Assembly (NCBI RefSeq): GCF_951230155.1
Contig: NZ_CATNVD010000003.1
Location: 1 to 64,000, forward strand
Direction of reading: 5' to 3'
DNA length: 64,000 nucleotides
Source: Parablautia sp. Marseille-Q6255
GTDB taxonomy: Bacteria > Bacillota > Clostridia > Lachnospirales > Lachnospiraceae
In this document: piece by piece, positions 7,689-16,069 of the stretch
Position numbering within the stretch: position 1 is the first letter of the stretch
Layout of the letters: every line of letters begins with the position of its first letter
Notes under the pieces: model-generated
The model's input: only the letters and a program-made list of their open reading frames with translations
Database searches by the model: none
What the model was told of the DNA's origin: nothing
Program-made: the position numbers and the translations under genes

Positions 7689-10103
7689 TTATCCCATGAT
7701 CACACGGACCTCATGCCTGGTCCCCGCTGCAAACGGCAGGATCCGGTCTGTCTTTTCGCCGTCCACGTACAGCTCCCGGACTCCCTTTGACACCCCGTGC
7801 GGATTCTCCACATGGATCTGGTATCTTGCGCCGCGCCACGTCCTGTCAACATCAAATTCCGTCCAGTCCTTCGGAATGCAGGGATCTACAAGGAGCTCCT
7901 CCAGCTGCGGACGGATGCCCAGCATATAGCGCGTAGCGGAAAAATATGCCCATCCGCCGCTTCCTGTCATAAACGGATGTCTCGCTCTGCCGTAGGCGCT
8001 GTGCTCCCTGCCCATGATAAACTGGCAATACGAATACGGTTCCGCCTGACGGATCTCAATCCTGTCATTTTGCCGGCTCGGACACAGCGCCCGGTAAAAC
8101 TCCATCGCCCGGTCTCCGCGTCCGAGACAGCATTCTGCCGCCCATGCCCACGGATTTGGATGACTGAAGATCGCCCCATTCTCCTTTACTCCGGGGTAAA
8201 CGCGCGTCACAAAGCCCACCTCTTCATCCGGCTTCGTGTAGGAGGGCCCGTTCAGCATGATGCCGTATGGTGTGTAAAGATATTTGTACACACTGTCCAT
8301 CGCACGCTCCCCCTGCTCCTGCGTGGCTGCCCCGGAAAGGACTGCCCATGCATTGGATTCCAGATGGATCTTCCCCTCCTGATCCTGCTTTGTCCCTATC
8401 CGGCGTCCGCTCTTTGTAATGCCGCGGATGAACCAGTCCTCATCCAGCAGCTCCGTCTGGCAGACCTTGATAATATTCTCACGCATTTCTGAATATTTTT
8501 CAATGTCTTTCTGATTTTTCTGCAATTTTGCAGCGTCCAGAAAATGTCCGAGCGCCCATACATGCAAAAAGGAGACGAGCGCGCTTTCTCCTCCGCCGAG
8601 GTTCAGACAGTCGTTCCAGTCTGCACGCAGCCCCAGACAGATACCGTGCGCGCCGATCTGCCGTGCCGAAAAGTCCAGGATCCTTTTCATATGCTCATAT
8701 ACCGTACCGCCCTTTGGCGCGCCATCCGGCTTCAGGCTGTCATCTGCATAGCCAAGCACCTCATCGAGGAACTGTGTTTCTCCCGTTTCCCGTATGTACT
8801 CCATGACCGCCGGGATCAGCCACAGCGCATCATCGGAGCACGTATCCTTCAGTCCGTGGATCCGGTCTTGCGCCGAAGGAGTCGGGACCACAGTAGGAGA
8901 GGCAAATGGCTTTTGCTCTTCCTGCGGTTCAAACCACGCAGGATCAAAAAGATGCAGCCCATATCCCTGTGATACGAGTCCCTGCAGCAGCTGTACAATA
9001 CGCATCCGGCATTTTTCCGGATTTGAATGCGGGATCGTCATGGCGTCCTGAGCCGTGTCACGGTATCCCAGGCCTGTTCTGCCTCCCACCTCGATAAACG
9101 AGGCAAAGCGCGAAAACATAATATTAATCTCCGACTGATACAGATTCCACGTATTCAGCATCAGGTTCATATCCGGATCGGGCGTATGCACCTGAAGCCG
9201 TGAAAATTTTTCCTCCCAGAAGGCGGCAAGCGCATCCGCCGCCCGGTCCACCTGTGCCGGATCACTGTATTTTTTACGGATCGGAAGAGCAGCCGCGCGA
9301 TTCCCTTCTCCCAGCATAAAGAGCAGACGCACCTCTTCCCCCGGCGCAAGACGCAGCCTTTTGTGCAGAGCCCCGCAGTGATTACCGCCCTTTTCAAAAG
9401 AGCCGCCAAGTATGCCCCGCTCTACTCCGATCGGATCACGCTCTGTCCGGTATCCGCCAATAAAGGTATCGCGCAGACAGTCAAAGCTGTCCGGCTCAAA
9501 GCTCGCAGTAAAATACTGATAGCCAAACTCCTCATAAAACAGATCGTATTCGATGACGCCATCTTCATAAGAAGAACCGGACGCATACAGACTCATCTGA
9601 AAATTCTGATTGTCCATGTCAATATGATGGAAAGAAAATTCACAGTAAGAAAATACGCTCAGATCACGCACCTCTTCACTGTCATTTCTGATCGTGACAT
9701 CCCACAGCTCAACTGCATCCCCAAGCGGGATCAAAATCCTCTCGGACGCGCTGATCCCCCTGTAGCCGCACTCGTATACCGAGTAGGACATCCCGTGCCT
9801 GCACCTGTAGCGCGCTTTCTCAAGCGGCTTTCCGACCGGCTGCCACGAAATGCTCCAGTAATCTCCGTCTGCATCATCTCTTATGTAAACGTAATGTCCC
9901 GGTCCATCCATCGGCACACCGTTTGGCCGGAAGCGGGTGATGCGGTGATACTGCGGAGACTTATAAAACACATAGCCTCCGGCAGTATGGTTCATTACTG
10001 CGCACATATCCTCCACTCCGATATAATTAGTCCATGATACCGGAATGTCTACCCGATCAATACAGTATTCCCGGTTTTTTTTATCAAAAAATCCATATTT
10101 CAT
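7689..10103 (-). CDS. GH94 glycoside phosphorylase (chitobiose/cellobiose phosphorylase-like)
   Basis: Cytoplasmic phosphorylase of 804 residues that splits a beta-1,4-linked disaccharide with phosphate, giving a sugar 1-phosphate and a free sugar. It has the N-terminal beta-sandwich (MKYGFFD...; HTAGGYVFYKSP) and the (alpha/alpha)6 catalytic domain with the proposed catalytic acid Asp495 in GLRADWNDCLNLGGGESA. Length and motifs, including GGRTGLGYRDTAQD (about 340-353) and KENGAIFSHPNPWAW, resemble what I recall of N,N'-diacetylchitobiose phosphorylase more than cellobiose phosphorylase. This is a judgement from memory. The start is clear (AAAAGGGAGGG upstream). It is the first gene of the locus, followed by a matching mutase. 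Confidence 0.88.
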   Translation of the reverse strand: MKYGFFDKKNREYCIDRVDIPVSWTNYIGVEDMCAVMNHTAGGYVFYKSPQYHRITRFRPNGVPMDGPGHYVYIRDDADGDYWSISWQPVGKPLEKARYRCRHGMSYSVYECGYRGISASERILIPLGDAVELWDVTIRNDSEEVRDLSVFSYCEFSFHHIDMDNQNFQMSLYASGSSYEDGVIEYDLFYEEFGYQYFTASFEPDSFDCLRDTFIGGYRTERDPIGVERGILGGSFEKGGNHCGALHKRLRLAPGEEVRLLFMLGEGNRAAALPIRKKYSDPAQVDRAADALAAFWEEKFSRLQVHTPDPDMNLMLNTWNLYQSEINIMFSRFASFIEVGGRTGLGYRDTAQDAMTIPHSNPEKCRMRIVQLLQGLVSQGYGLHLFDPAWFEPQEEQKPFASPTVVPTPSAQDRIHGLKDTCSDDALWLIPAVMEYIRETGETQFLDEVLGYADDSLKPDGAPKGGTVYEHMKRILDFSARQIGAHGICLGLRADWNDCLNLGGGESALVSFLHVWALGHFLDAAKLQKNQKDIEKYSEMRENIIKVCQTELLDEDWFIRGITKSGRRIGTKQDQEGKIHLESNAWAVLSGAATQEQGERAMDSVYKYLYTPYGIMLNGPSYTKPDEEVGFVTRVYPGVKENGAIFSHPNPWAWAAECCLGRGDRAMEFYRALCPSRQNDRIEIRQAEPYSYCQFIMGREHSAYGRARHPFMTGSGGWAYFSATRYMLGIRPQLEELLVDPCIPKDWTEFDVDRTWRGARYQIHVENPHGVSKGVRELYVDGEKTDRILPFAAGTRHEVRVIMG

Positions 10104-10155
10104 GAAAAACCCTCCCTTTTCTTGTACACTGACGCTATAATTTTCTTATTTAAGT

Positions 10156-10192
10156 ATAAAAAAACAGACAGTTTCATACAACTGTCTGTTTT
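10156..10192 (-). terminator. Rho-independent terminator after the TrpZ-like gene
   Basis: Perfect 13-bp arms AAAACAGACAGTT (10161-10173) and AACTGTCTGTTTT (10180-10192) with a 6-base loop. On the minus strand the stem is followed by TTTTTTTAT, ending the aromatic amino acid transporter operon before the GH94 gene. Confidence 0.85.
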
Positions 10193-10253
10193 GTCAATAT
10201 TTGCTTTTTACTGTTCATGCATCCGGGCCATCCGCATCAGATGGATTTCCCGT

Positions 10254-11063
10254 TTACTCTGTCCGCGACAGAAGGATGCGGTCATTATCCAAAGCCTTCC
10301 CGGCCCCTGCGCTGAACTTTTCAAGCAGGCCGTCCACAGTAAGACCCTGGCGCTCCTGTCCGGAAATATCAAGAACAATCCTCCCCGCATCCATCATCAG
10401 CGTACGGTTGCCAAGTTCCAGCGCGGACTGCATATTGTGCGTGATCATCAGGCAGGCAAGCTGCTCCTCCTCCACGATCCGCTTCGTCAGCGCAAGCACC
10501 TTCCTGGCCGTCGCCGGATCGAGCGCCGCCGTATGCTCATCGAGCAGCAGGATCTTGGGCGGTACGAGCGTAGCCATCAAAAGCGTGAGCGCCTGTCGCT
10601 GGCCTCCGGAAAGAAGCCCTACCGGCTGCTTCATCCGGTCCTCCAGCCCCATGTCAAGCAGTGCGAGCCGCTCCCGGAAGAGCTGTCTTTCTTTATTCGT
10701 GATCCTGGAAAATACAGAATTTTTCCTTTTTGCAGCGCGCAGGTATGCCAGAGCAAGGTTTTCCTCTATCGTCATATGTGGCGCAGTCCCTCTCATAGGA
10801 TCCTGAAAGAGCCGGCCGATCTGTACCGCTCTGCGGTACTCCGGCACATACGTAATATCACTGCCGTCCAGAAAGATACTGCCCTCATCGACATAAAAGC
10901 TGCCGCAGATACAGTTAAAGAGAGTAGACTTTCCGGCTCCGTTGCTTCCAATAATAGTAGCAAAATCACCGTTCTCTACCGTCAGGCTCACTGCGTCGAG
11001 CGCGACCTTCTCATTTACCGTTCCTTCATTAAATACTTTTCTGATATTCTTCAGCATCAGCAT
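10254..11063 (-). CDS. trpZ: ABC transporter ATPase, TrpZ-like (COG1101 type)
   Basis: Cytoplasmic ATPase that powers the adjacent permease, 269 residues. It has Walker A GSNGAGKST, signature LLSGGQRQALTLLMATL and Walker B KILLLDEHTAALDP; the DEHTAAL variant is typical of this ATPase family. The start is taken at MLMLKNIRKVF, which overlaps the end of the permease gene by 7 bases; a longer open frame upstream only shadows the permease gene. With the permease and binding protein it makes a TrpXYZ-type system. The Trp-type T-box upstream supports an aromatic amino acid, most likely tryptophan, as substrate. Confidence 0.85.
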   Translation of the reverse strand: MLMLKNIRKVFNEGTVNEKVALDAVSLTVENGDFATIIGSNGAGKSTLFNCICGSFYVDEGSIFLDGSDITYVPEYRRAVQIGRLFQDPMRGTAPHMTIEENLALAYLRAAKRKNSVFSRITNKERQLFRERLALLDMGLEDRMKQPVGLLSGGQRQALTLLMATLVPPKILLLDEHTAALDPATARKVLALTKRIVEEEQLACLMITHNMQSALELGNRTLMMDAGRIVLDISGQERQGLTVDGLLEKFSAGAGKALDNDRILLSRTE

Positions 11064-11989
11064 ACGCCGCGCCCTCCTTTCCTGGCCGCAGCCGCTGCTC
11101 TGCGCTTTTTCTGAAACGATATCTGACGTTTCAGATACGGAGACGCAATCGCGACAGCTACGATCACTGCCGAAACAAGCTTCAGACATTCTGCCGGGAT
11201 ATGCAGCCGCAGTGCGATCGCGATTGCAAAACGGTACAGGCAGCTTCCCAGGATCACCCCCGCGATCCTGCGTCCCATACTCTGCTTTCCGACCAGTGTC
11301 TCGCCAATGATCAGGCTGGCAAGCGCGATCGTAACCATACCGGTACCAAGATTAATATCACACGTTTTCTGATACTGGCCGATCAGGCAGCCGGACAGAG
11401 CTGTCAGAGAACCGGAGATACACAGGCCTACTGTGATCGTAAAGCCCGGATTGATGCTGGATGCGCGCACCATGTCGGCATTATCCCCTGTCGCCCGGAT
11501 AGAAAGACCAATGCGGGTACGGAGAAACCATGCGATGATCAGACACACGAGCACAACAATGATCACTGAAACGATCAGCTTATACCACGTACTTCCAAAA
11601 ATATCCTTGCAAAGGCTGTACACCGTATCGCTTTTAAAGATCGACAGATTTGAGGAAAAGCCCATCACCGCAAGGTTGACGGTATAAAGCCCTGTATTTA
11701 CAATAATCCCCGCAAGGATCGGCTCTACGCCCAGCTTTGTCTGAAGCGCAGACATGATGTAGCCGGAACAGACGCCTGCAGCCATCGCGGCAAACAGCGC
11801 CAGCACCGGATGTCCCATGATCGCCACCTGCGCCCCTACCGCGCAGCCAAGCGTAAAGCATCCGTCTGTAGACAGATCTGCAATATTGAGTATCGAATAG
11901 CTGATAAACAGCGCCAGCGCCACCAGTGCATAGATAAAGCCAAGCTCCAAGGCACTGGTCACAACTGGAAGTGATAAAATTGATCCCAT
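11057..11989 (-). CDS. trpY: ABC transporter permease, TrpY-like (COG4120 type)
   Basis: Integral membrane permease of 310 residues with about eight to nine hydrophobic helices, related to branched-chain-type permeases (ALVALALFISYSILNIADLS near the N-terminus, LTALSGCLIGQYQ mid-protein, EC-type loops between). The C-terminal tail is basic (KKRRAAAAARKGG). It lies 19 bases after the binding-protein gene and overlaps the ATPase gene, so translation of the three is coupled. It probably moves tryptophan or a related aromatic compound. Members of this family elsewhere have been annotated for other ligands, so the ligand call depends on the T-box. Confidence 0.83.
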   Translation of the reverse strand: MGSILSLPVVTSALELGFIYALVALALFISYSILNIADLSTDGCFTLGCAVGAQVAIMGHPVLALFAAMAAGVCSGYIMSALQTKLGVEPILAGIIVNTGLYTVNLAVMGFSSNLSIFKSDTVYSLCKDIFGSTWYKLIVSVIIVVLVCLIIAWFLRTRIGLSIRATGDNADMVRASSINPGFTITVGLCISGSLTALSGCLIGQYQKTCDINLGTGMVTIALASLIIGETLVGKQSMGRRIAGVILGSCLYRFAIAIALRLHIPAECLKLVSAVIVAVAIASPYLKRQISFQKKRRAAAAARKGGRGVC

Positions 11990-12008
11990 GGTTCCGTTCC
12001 CCTTTAAC

Positions 12009-13013
12009 TTATTCGAATTCCTCTGCTGTAACAGTCTCTACAACTGCCGTGCACAGCCCTTCAAAGCTGCTGTAATCGATCCCAAGCGCCTCTGCCGTCT
12101 CCGTATTGACTGTAGCGATCCCGTTATCAAAGGTCTGGATCGGCGTCTTTGCCGGATCAGCGCCCTGGAGCACCTCCACGATCATATCTGCCGTAGCTGT
12201 TCCGAGATTTGCATAGTCGACTCCATACCCACAGAACGCACCGTTTAATGCAAAGGAGTCTGCCCCTGTATAATGCGGGATACCTGCATCAATAAACTTT
12301 TCATAGATCCCCAGCTCTGCTGTCATGACCGTATTGTCTGTCGGTGTAAATACTGCGTCCACACCGGCTGCCACAAGAGCATCCGCTGCCTGTGCGACCT
12401 CTGTATTATTCGTTCCTGTCTTTTCTACATATTTAATGCCCTTTTCATCAAGGTATGCCTTCGCATCTTCGATCGGCTGTTTGGAGGAATCTTCCGACTG
12501 GCTGTAAAGAAGCCCTACTGACTTTACCTCAGGATCTGCTGCAAGCATCAGATCCAGGATCGCATTCGTATTGAGCGCGTCGCTTGTACCGGTGATATTT
12601 GCTCCCGGCTCCTCCATACTCTCTGCCAGGCCTGCGCCTACCGGATCCGATACAGCAGAAAATACGACCGGAATATCTGCGTCCTCTGTCGCAGCCTGAA
12701 CGATCTGGGCTGCCGGCGTCGCGATCGGTACGATCACGTCCACCTCGTCTGAAATGAGCTGCGCTGCGATCTGCCCAAGCGTTGTCGCATCTGCCTGTCC
12801 ATTAAACACGTACCCGTCATAAATAAACTGATCCTCTCCCTCTGCAGACTTTGCGTCGAGCTGCGCTTCGATCGCCGCCTCGATCTGATTCAGAGAAGCG
12901 TCATCCACAAACTGGATGATCCCTACTTTATATTCTTTTGCCATTGCTGTGCCCGCAAACATAGCGGCTGCCATCATCGATACTGCTGTAGCTGTTAATA
13001 CCTTTCTCATCAT
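12009..13013 (-). CDS. trpX: ABC transporter substrate-binding protein, TrpX-like (COG2984 type)
   Basis: Secreted or surface-held binding protein of 334 residues. The signal peptide is M(M)RKVLTATAVSMMAAA with a likely cut after TAMA. The mature part begins KEYKVGIIQFVDDASL, typical of the COG2984 family, with two periplasmic-binding lobes (QIVQAATEDADIPVVFSAV; DAVFTPTDNTVM). AAAAGGAGAAC precedes two adjacent ATG codons; either could start. It is the first structural gene downstream of the T-box leader. Between leader and start lies a palindromic repeat element. Confidence 0.85.
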   Translation of the reverse strand: MMRKVLTATAVSMMAAAMFAGTAMAKEYKVGIIQFVDDASLNQIEAAIEAQLDAKSAEGEDQFIYDGYVFNGQADATTLGQIAAQLISDEVDVIVPIATPAAQIVQAATEDADIPVVFSAVSDPVGAGLAESMEEPGANITGTSDALNTNAILDLMLAADPEVKSVGLLYSQSEDSSKQPIEDAKAYLDEKGIKYVEKTGTNNTEVAQAADALVAAGVDAVFTPTDNTVMTAELGIYEKFIDAGIPHYTGADSFALNGAFCGYGVDYANLGTATADMIVEVLQGADPAKTPIQTFDNGIATVNTETAEALGIDYSSFEGLCTAVVETVTAEEFE

Positions 13014-13187
13014 AATCTTGTTCTCCTTTTCCTTTTTGCGGGACGCACCCGGTGATCCGTTGTTGCAAAGGAGGAACCGGAATTCGTGGATATACGACTG
13101 TTCTCTTCGCCGTGCTGCAAGCAGCCTGGCTGACCTTCGATTTTGCCGCTTTTTCGCCGTGCTGCAAGCTCGATTCCGCTTCGCTTC

Positions 13188-13291
13188 TTCTCGCTCGCGG
13201 GCATTCGCCCTATAAAATCATCACCTGACAGCCCCGGCTGCAAGCAGCCTGGCTGTCAGTTTCTGATTTTGCACGGCTCATTGCTTTCGCG
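13188..13291. repeat. Palindromic intergenic repeat element, copy in the trpX leader
   Basis: This stretch carries GCTCGCGGGC, TTCGCCCTATAAAATC, a long hairpin (CTGACAGCC at 13225-13233 against GGCTGTCAG at 13251-13259, with an inner GGCTGC/GCAGCC stem) and the end block GATTTTGCAC. GGCTCATTGC and TTTCGCG follow. The same blocks in the same order recur at 28564-28905, so this is a repeat family and not chance. It lies between the T-box terminator and trpX. The upstream 13020-13187 has related fragments (GCTGCAAGC) but no gene. Confidence 0.75.
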
Positions 13292-13581
13292 AAAAAAAAG
13301 TCTCAGATATATAATATTGTATTATATATCTGAGACGGTAATAAGTTCTTATTATCGCGGTACCACTCACTTTGACGTAATGTCCACTTTCGCATGTACT
13401 ATCATACACTCCTGATTGATAACGGGTTCGGTTCCCGGCGAGTCCTACTGAAGTATGTTCAGACTGCCCTCAAAAGTCCATTCAGCAAACTGTGCCGTAC
13501 TGCAATCCCACCACCTGCAGCTCTCTGTGACCTCACGATGTGTGCCTACTATTCTTTCTCATCGGTTTCTTCCTTTGTTGT
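13291..13581 (-). promoter_or_regulatory. T-box riboswitch, tryptophan specifier (UGG)
   Basis: On the minus strand this leader has the T-box core GAGTGGTACCGCGAT (about 13354-13368). It is followed by a terminator with perfect 16-bp arms (13300-13315 and 13321-13336) and a run of eight T. The specifier side of stem I reads GAA-UGG-A with UGG at 13478-13480, matching uncharged tRNA-Trp; an AGTA element lies on the opposite side. When tRNA-Trp is uncharged the antiterminator should form and let transcription continue into the trpX-trpY-trpZ genes. The codon reading is by eye. Confidence 0.88.
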
Positions 13582-13586
13582 GGTAA

Positions 13587-13615
13587 AGTGTAACACTGAA
13601 AAACACGTTTGTCAA
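13587..13615 (-). promoter_or_regulatory. Sigma-A promoter of the T-box transcript
   Basis: TTGACA (13610-13615), a 17-base spacer and TACACT (13587-13592) on the minus strand. Initiation would fall near 13580, just ahead of stem I of the T-box leader. Confidence 0.75.
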
Positions 13616-13653
13616 TCCTTTTCTTTTATTTCTGGACCTATTTCTGGAGATAC

Positions 13654-14586
13654 TTATACAAACATCGCTGCTGTGCGGACTACGATCTGTAAAAACAGAT
13701 TGGAATCATACAGGCTGCTCAGTGCCTGGCTGCTCTGTACCATATCCATCAGCTGCATGCCCCACTGTGTCGCAGACATCATGGACAGGATCAGGAAAAA
13801 CAGCCACAGAAAGAACAATGCCTGTATGCAGCCGAGCAGCAGCCCGAGCAGCCGGTTCACGCCGCCGATCAGGGGGATATGAGCCAGGATGTCGAGTGCG
13901 GTGATCGCTACATGCAAAAGTATCTGGACCAGGATCACGGCCGACACAAATGCGATCACGTTGAGGATCATCGTAGCGATAAAATGGATCAGATAATCCT
14001 GAAAGCTTGAGACACCAAGACTGCTGTAGCCTTCATCGTTATTATAATTGAGCAGCAGCTCCCGAAGCGCCTCCGGGATCGGAAGATGCTCAATAAGCTC
14101 GGTCTGCTCGATCTTTGTCATTTCTCCTGTCGGCGCGCCATCTCCGCCGCCGAAATACTGCTGCACATACTGCTCTATATACTTCTCTTTGTATTCCTCG
14201 AGCTGCTCGTCGCTAAGCGCATCCACAATCGAGCTGTCATACCCATACTGCTCCATCAACGCCTTGATCTCTTCTCTTCCCATGTCGCGGTAGGAATCTG
14301 CCGCCCCGGCGTCCTTATTCTCCTGCGATCCGCCTTCAAAGCTTCCTGCAGTGAGCACACCGCTCAGATTTTCTGTCACAACCTCGCGGCACTGCTTTAC
14401 GATGTACTCATATACCGGCGTATCTGTCTTCAGAAATTCTGTCATATATGGAAGAAACACAGAGACTAAAACAATAGAAACGACAAGCGACAGCATCGAC
14501 GCCAGCTTGCGTACAAATCCTCTGCGCCATCCGGCAAGAGCAAAGCCTGCGATCAGAATCAGTACCGCAATCTCAAGTATATTCAT
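13654..14586 (-). CDS. CvpA-family membrane protein
   Basis: Membrane protein of 310 residues. The N-terminus has the CvpA pattern: a hydrophobic helix then GWRRGFVRKLASMLSLVVS. A long, charged extracytoplasmic or loop segment (about 75-190) follows, then two to three helices (AFVSAVILVQILLHVAI; LGLLLGCIQALFFLWLFFLIL). The family was named for colicin V production in E. coli, but its exact function in Firmicutes is unknown. The start has GGAGGAG upstream. It is 21 bases downstream of a DUF5711-like gene in the same direction, so the two are probably one operon. Confidence 0.75.
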   Translation of the reverse strand: MNILEIAVLILIAGFALAGWRRGFVRKLASMLSLVVSIVLVSVFLPYMTEFLKTDTPVYEYIVKQCREVVTENLSGVLTAGSFEGGSQENKDAGAADSYRDMGREEIKALMEQYGYDSSIVDALSDEQLEEYKEKYIEQYVQQYFGGGDGAPTGEMTKIEQTELIEHLPIPEALRELLLNYNNDEGYSSLGVSSFQDYLIHFIATMILNVIAFVSAVILVQILLHVAITALDILAHIPLIGGVNRLLGLLLGCIQALFFLWLFFLILSMMSATQWGMQLMDMVQSSQALSSLYDSNLFLQIVVRTAAMFV

Positions 14587-14607
14587 AATCTCCTCCTGTC
14601 ATCAAAA

Positions 14608-15903
14608 TCAACTGATCCGTATCCGGTCAAAGCTGTCATCTGTGATCACCAGATATTTCCGGAATTCAGAAAAATAGAAAATATCCTCAATATCTTTTTC
14701 ATAACCACAGGAAAAACGGTGTACGCCGGATGTAGTAAATATCTCGCAGTTTCTTGCGCTGTACATCAGGATCTGTCCATTTTGCATCTTTATCTGCTCA
14801 AACTCCGCATTGATATTTTTTGACGCTTTCTTGCGCCCCCGGTAGTTATACATTTCCATCCGGTACGCAAAACCCTCTTCCTCACTTCCAAAGAGAAAGC
14901 CGATCGCCTCGTCATCATGGAAAGTGCCGAGGATCTCTGTATCAAAGGTCACCTCTTCCGTCTGCTTTGGCTTATCTGCACCCTTAAATACCTTAAAGCC
15001 ATTGTCTGCTACTGCCACTGCTCTTTCATTATCTGTAAAATAAACCTCCGGTATCACAGTCTGTGTATAGCTCTGCGTTCCTGCCACATGATCATTGTCA
15101 GCCTGTCCGGCGGAGCCGAAATGATAAAATACCACGCTGCTGCTCATATTCCCCTCTGTAATGCTCAGATAAGACACCATGAGCTTCTGACCGTCCGGTG
15201 ACAGATCAATATCCAGCGGATATCCGGATTCTGTCATAGTCGCTTTTACATCTGCGATCGAAGTCCCGTCTGCCTGATACAGGCTGATCCAGGTGACATT
15301 CTCCTCCTGCAAAACTACTGCTACGACTCCCTGTCTGGACACACGCACCTTGATGATCGGGAGCAGCGTCTCAAAGCTTCCCACCAGACCGTCCTTATTT
15401 ACAACGTAGACCTGATTCCCCTGCTGTTCTGCAACCGCCATCGTATCCCCGCACATATCAGCGATCGGTGCCTGCATATTGTAGGTGATGCTCCATTTCA
15501 GTTCATTCTCCCTGGTCACGCACGAAATGCCGTCGGAGTTATACCGGTACAGATTCTTTCCGGCTGCCTGATACTGCGATCCAGAAGCAGTCTCTATTTT
15601 GTGCGACTGTGCGATAATATAATCATCAAACATGTGAAAATGGTTGTACAGCACAAAGCCGCCCACGATCGCTGCCGCCAGAACGGCCAGCGCTGCTCTC
15701 CTGCGAAAAACCCACCTGCGGTTATGCGCCAGCCGTTCTTCCAGATCATCTTCCGGCAATTCCTCCTGGAATATACTGCCGGAAGACAGCGACTCTTCCT
15801 CGATCTGTATTTCATCCTCCAGATCCGCGTCATCTTCCAGCTTTAAAAACTGAAGCTTTTCCTCAAGCTTCTCCGCTACCGCTTTCCATCTGCCTTTTTT
15901 CAT
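14608..15903 (-). CDS. DUF5711-like single-pass membrane protein with beta-propeller-like ectodomain
   Basis: A 431-residue protein of unknown function. An acidic cytoplasmic N-terminus (about 1-65, DEIQIEEES, DDLEERL) leads to a single membrane helix (AALAVLAAAIVGGFVLYNHF, about 67-90). A long outer domain with repeated short beta-type blades follows (for example DGISCVTREN, DGQKLMVSYLS, NGQILMYSARN), suggesting a WD40/PQQ-like propeller. The layout matches what I recall of the DUF5711 family in Lachnospiraceae. It sits upstream of the CvpA-like gene. No catalytic motif is visible. Confidence 0.65.
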   Translation of the reverse strand: MKKGRWKAVAEKLEEKLQFLKLEDDADLEDEIQIEEESLSSGSIFQEELPEDDLEERLAHNRRWVFRRRAALAVLAAAIVGGFVLYNHFHMFDDYIIAQSHKIETASGSQYQAAGKNLYRYNSDGISCVTRENELKWSITYNMQAPIADMCGDTMAVAEQQGNQVYVVNKDGLVGSFETLLPIIKVRVSRQGVVAVVLQEENVTWISLYQADGTSIADVKATMTESGYPLDIDLSPDGQKLMVSYLSITEGNMSSSVVFYHFGSAGQADNDHVAGTQSYTQTVIPEVYFTDNERAVAVADNGFKVFKGADKPKQTEEVTFDTEILGTFHDDEAIGFLFGSEEEGFAYRMEMYNYRGRKKASKNINAEFEQIKMQNGQILMYSARNCEIFTTSGVHRFSCGYEKDIEDIFYFSEFRKYLVITDDSFDRIRIS

Positions 15904-16069
15904 CTTTTATCCCTGTCTTTAACGTTTGCCTAGTCCTTTTTGTTCCCTGTTTTCTGCTTTTGCATACTCTGATATTAGAGATTTCTTTCCTGTGTATCAT
16001 ACCAGAAAGCAGCCTCAAACGCAACTGCTACAATGGAAACCCGCATGACAGCCAGTCGCTTTGGAGCCA

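Noticed and set aside
13418-13450. GGTTCGGTTCCC-like sequence resembling a tRNA T-arm
   Set aside because: It lies within the T-box leader, where GGGAACCGAACCC forms one of the leader stems; no acceptor or anticodon arms surround it.
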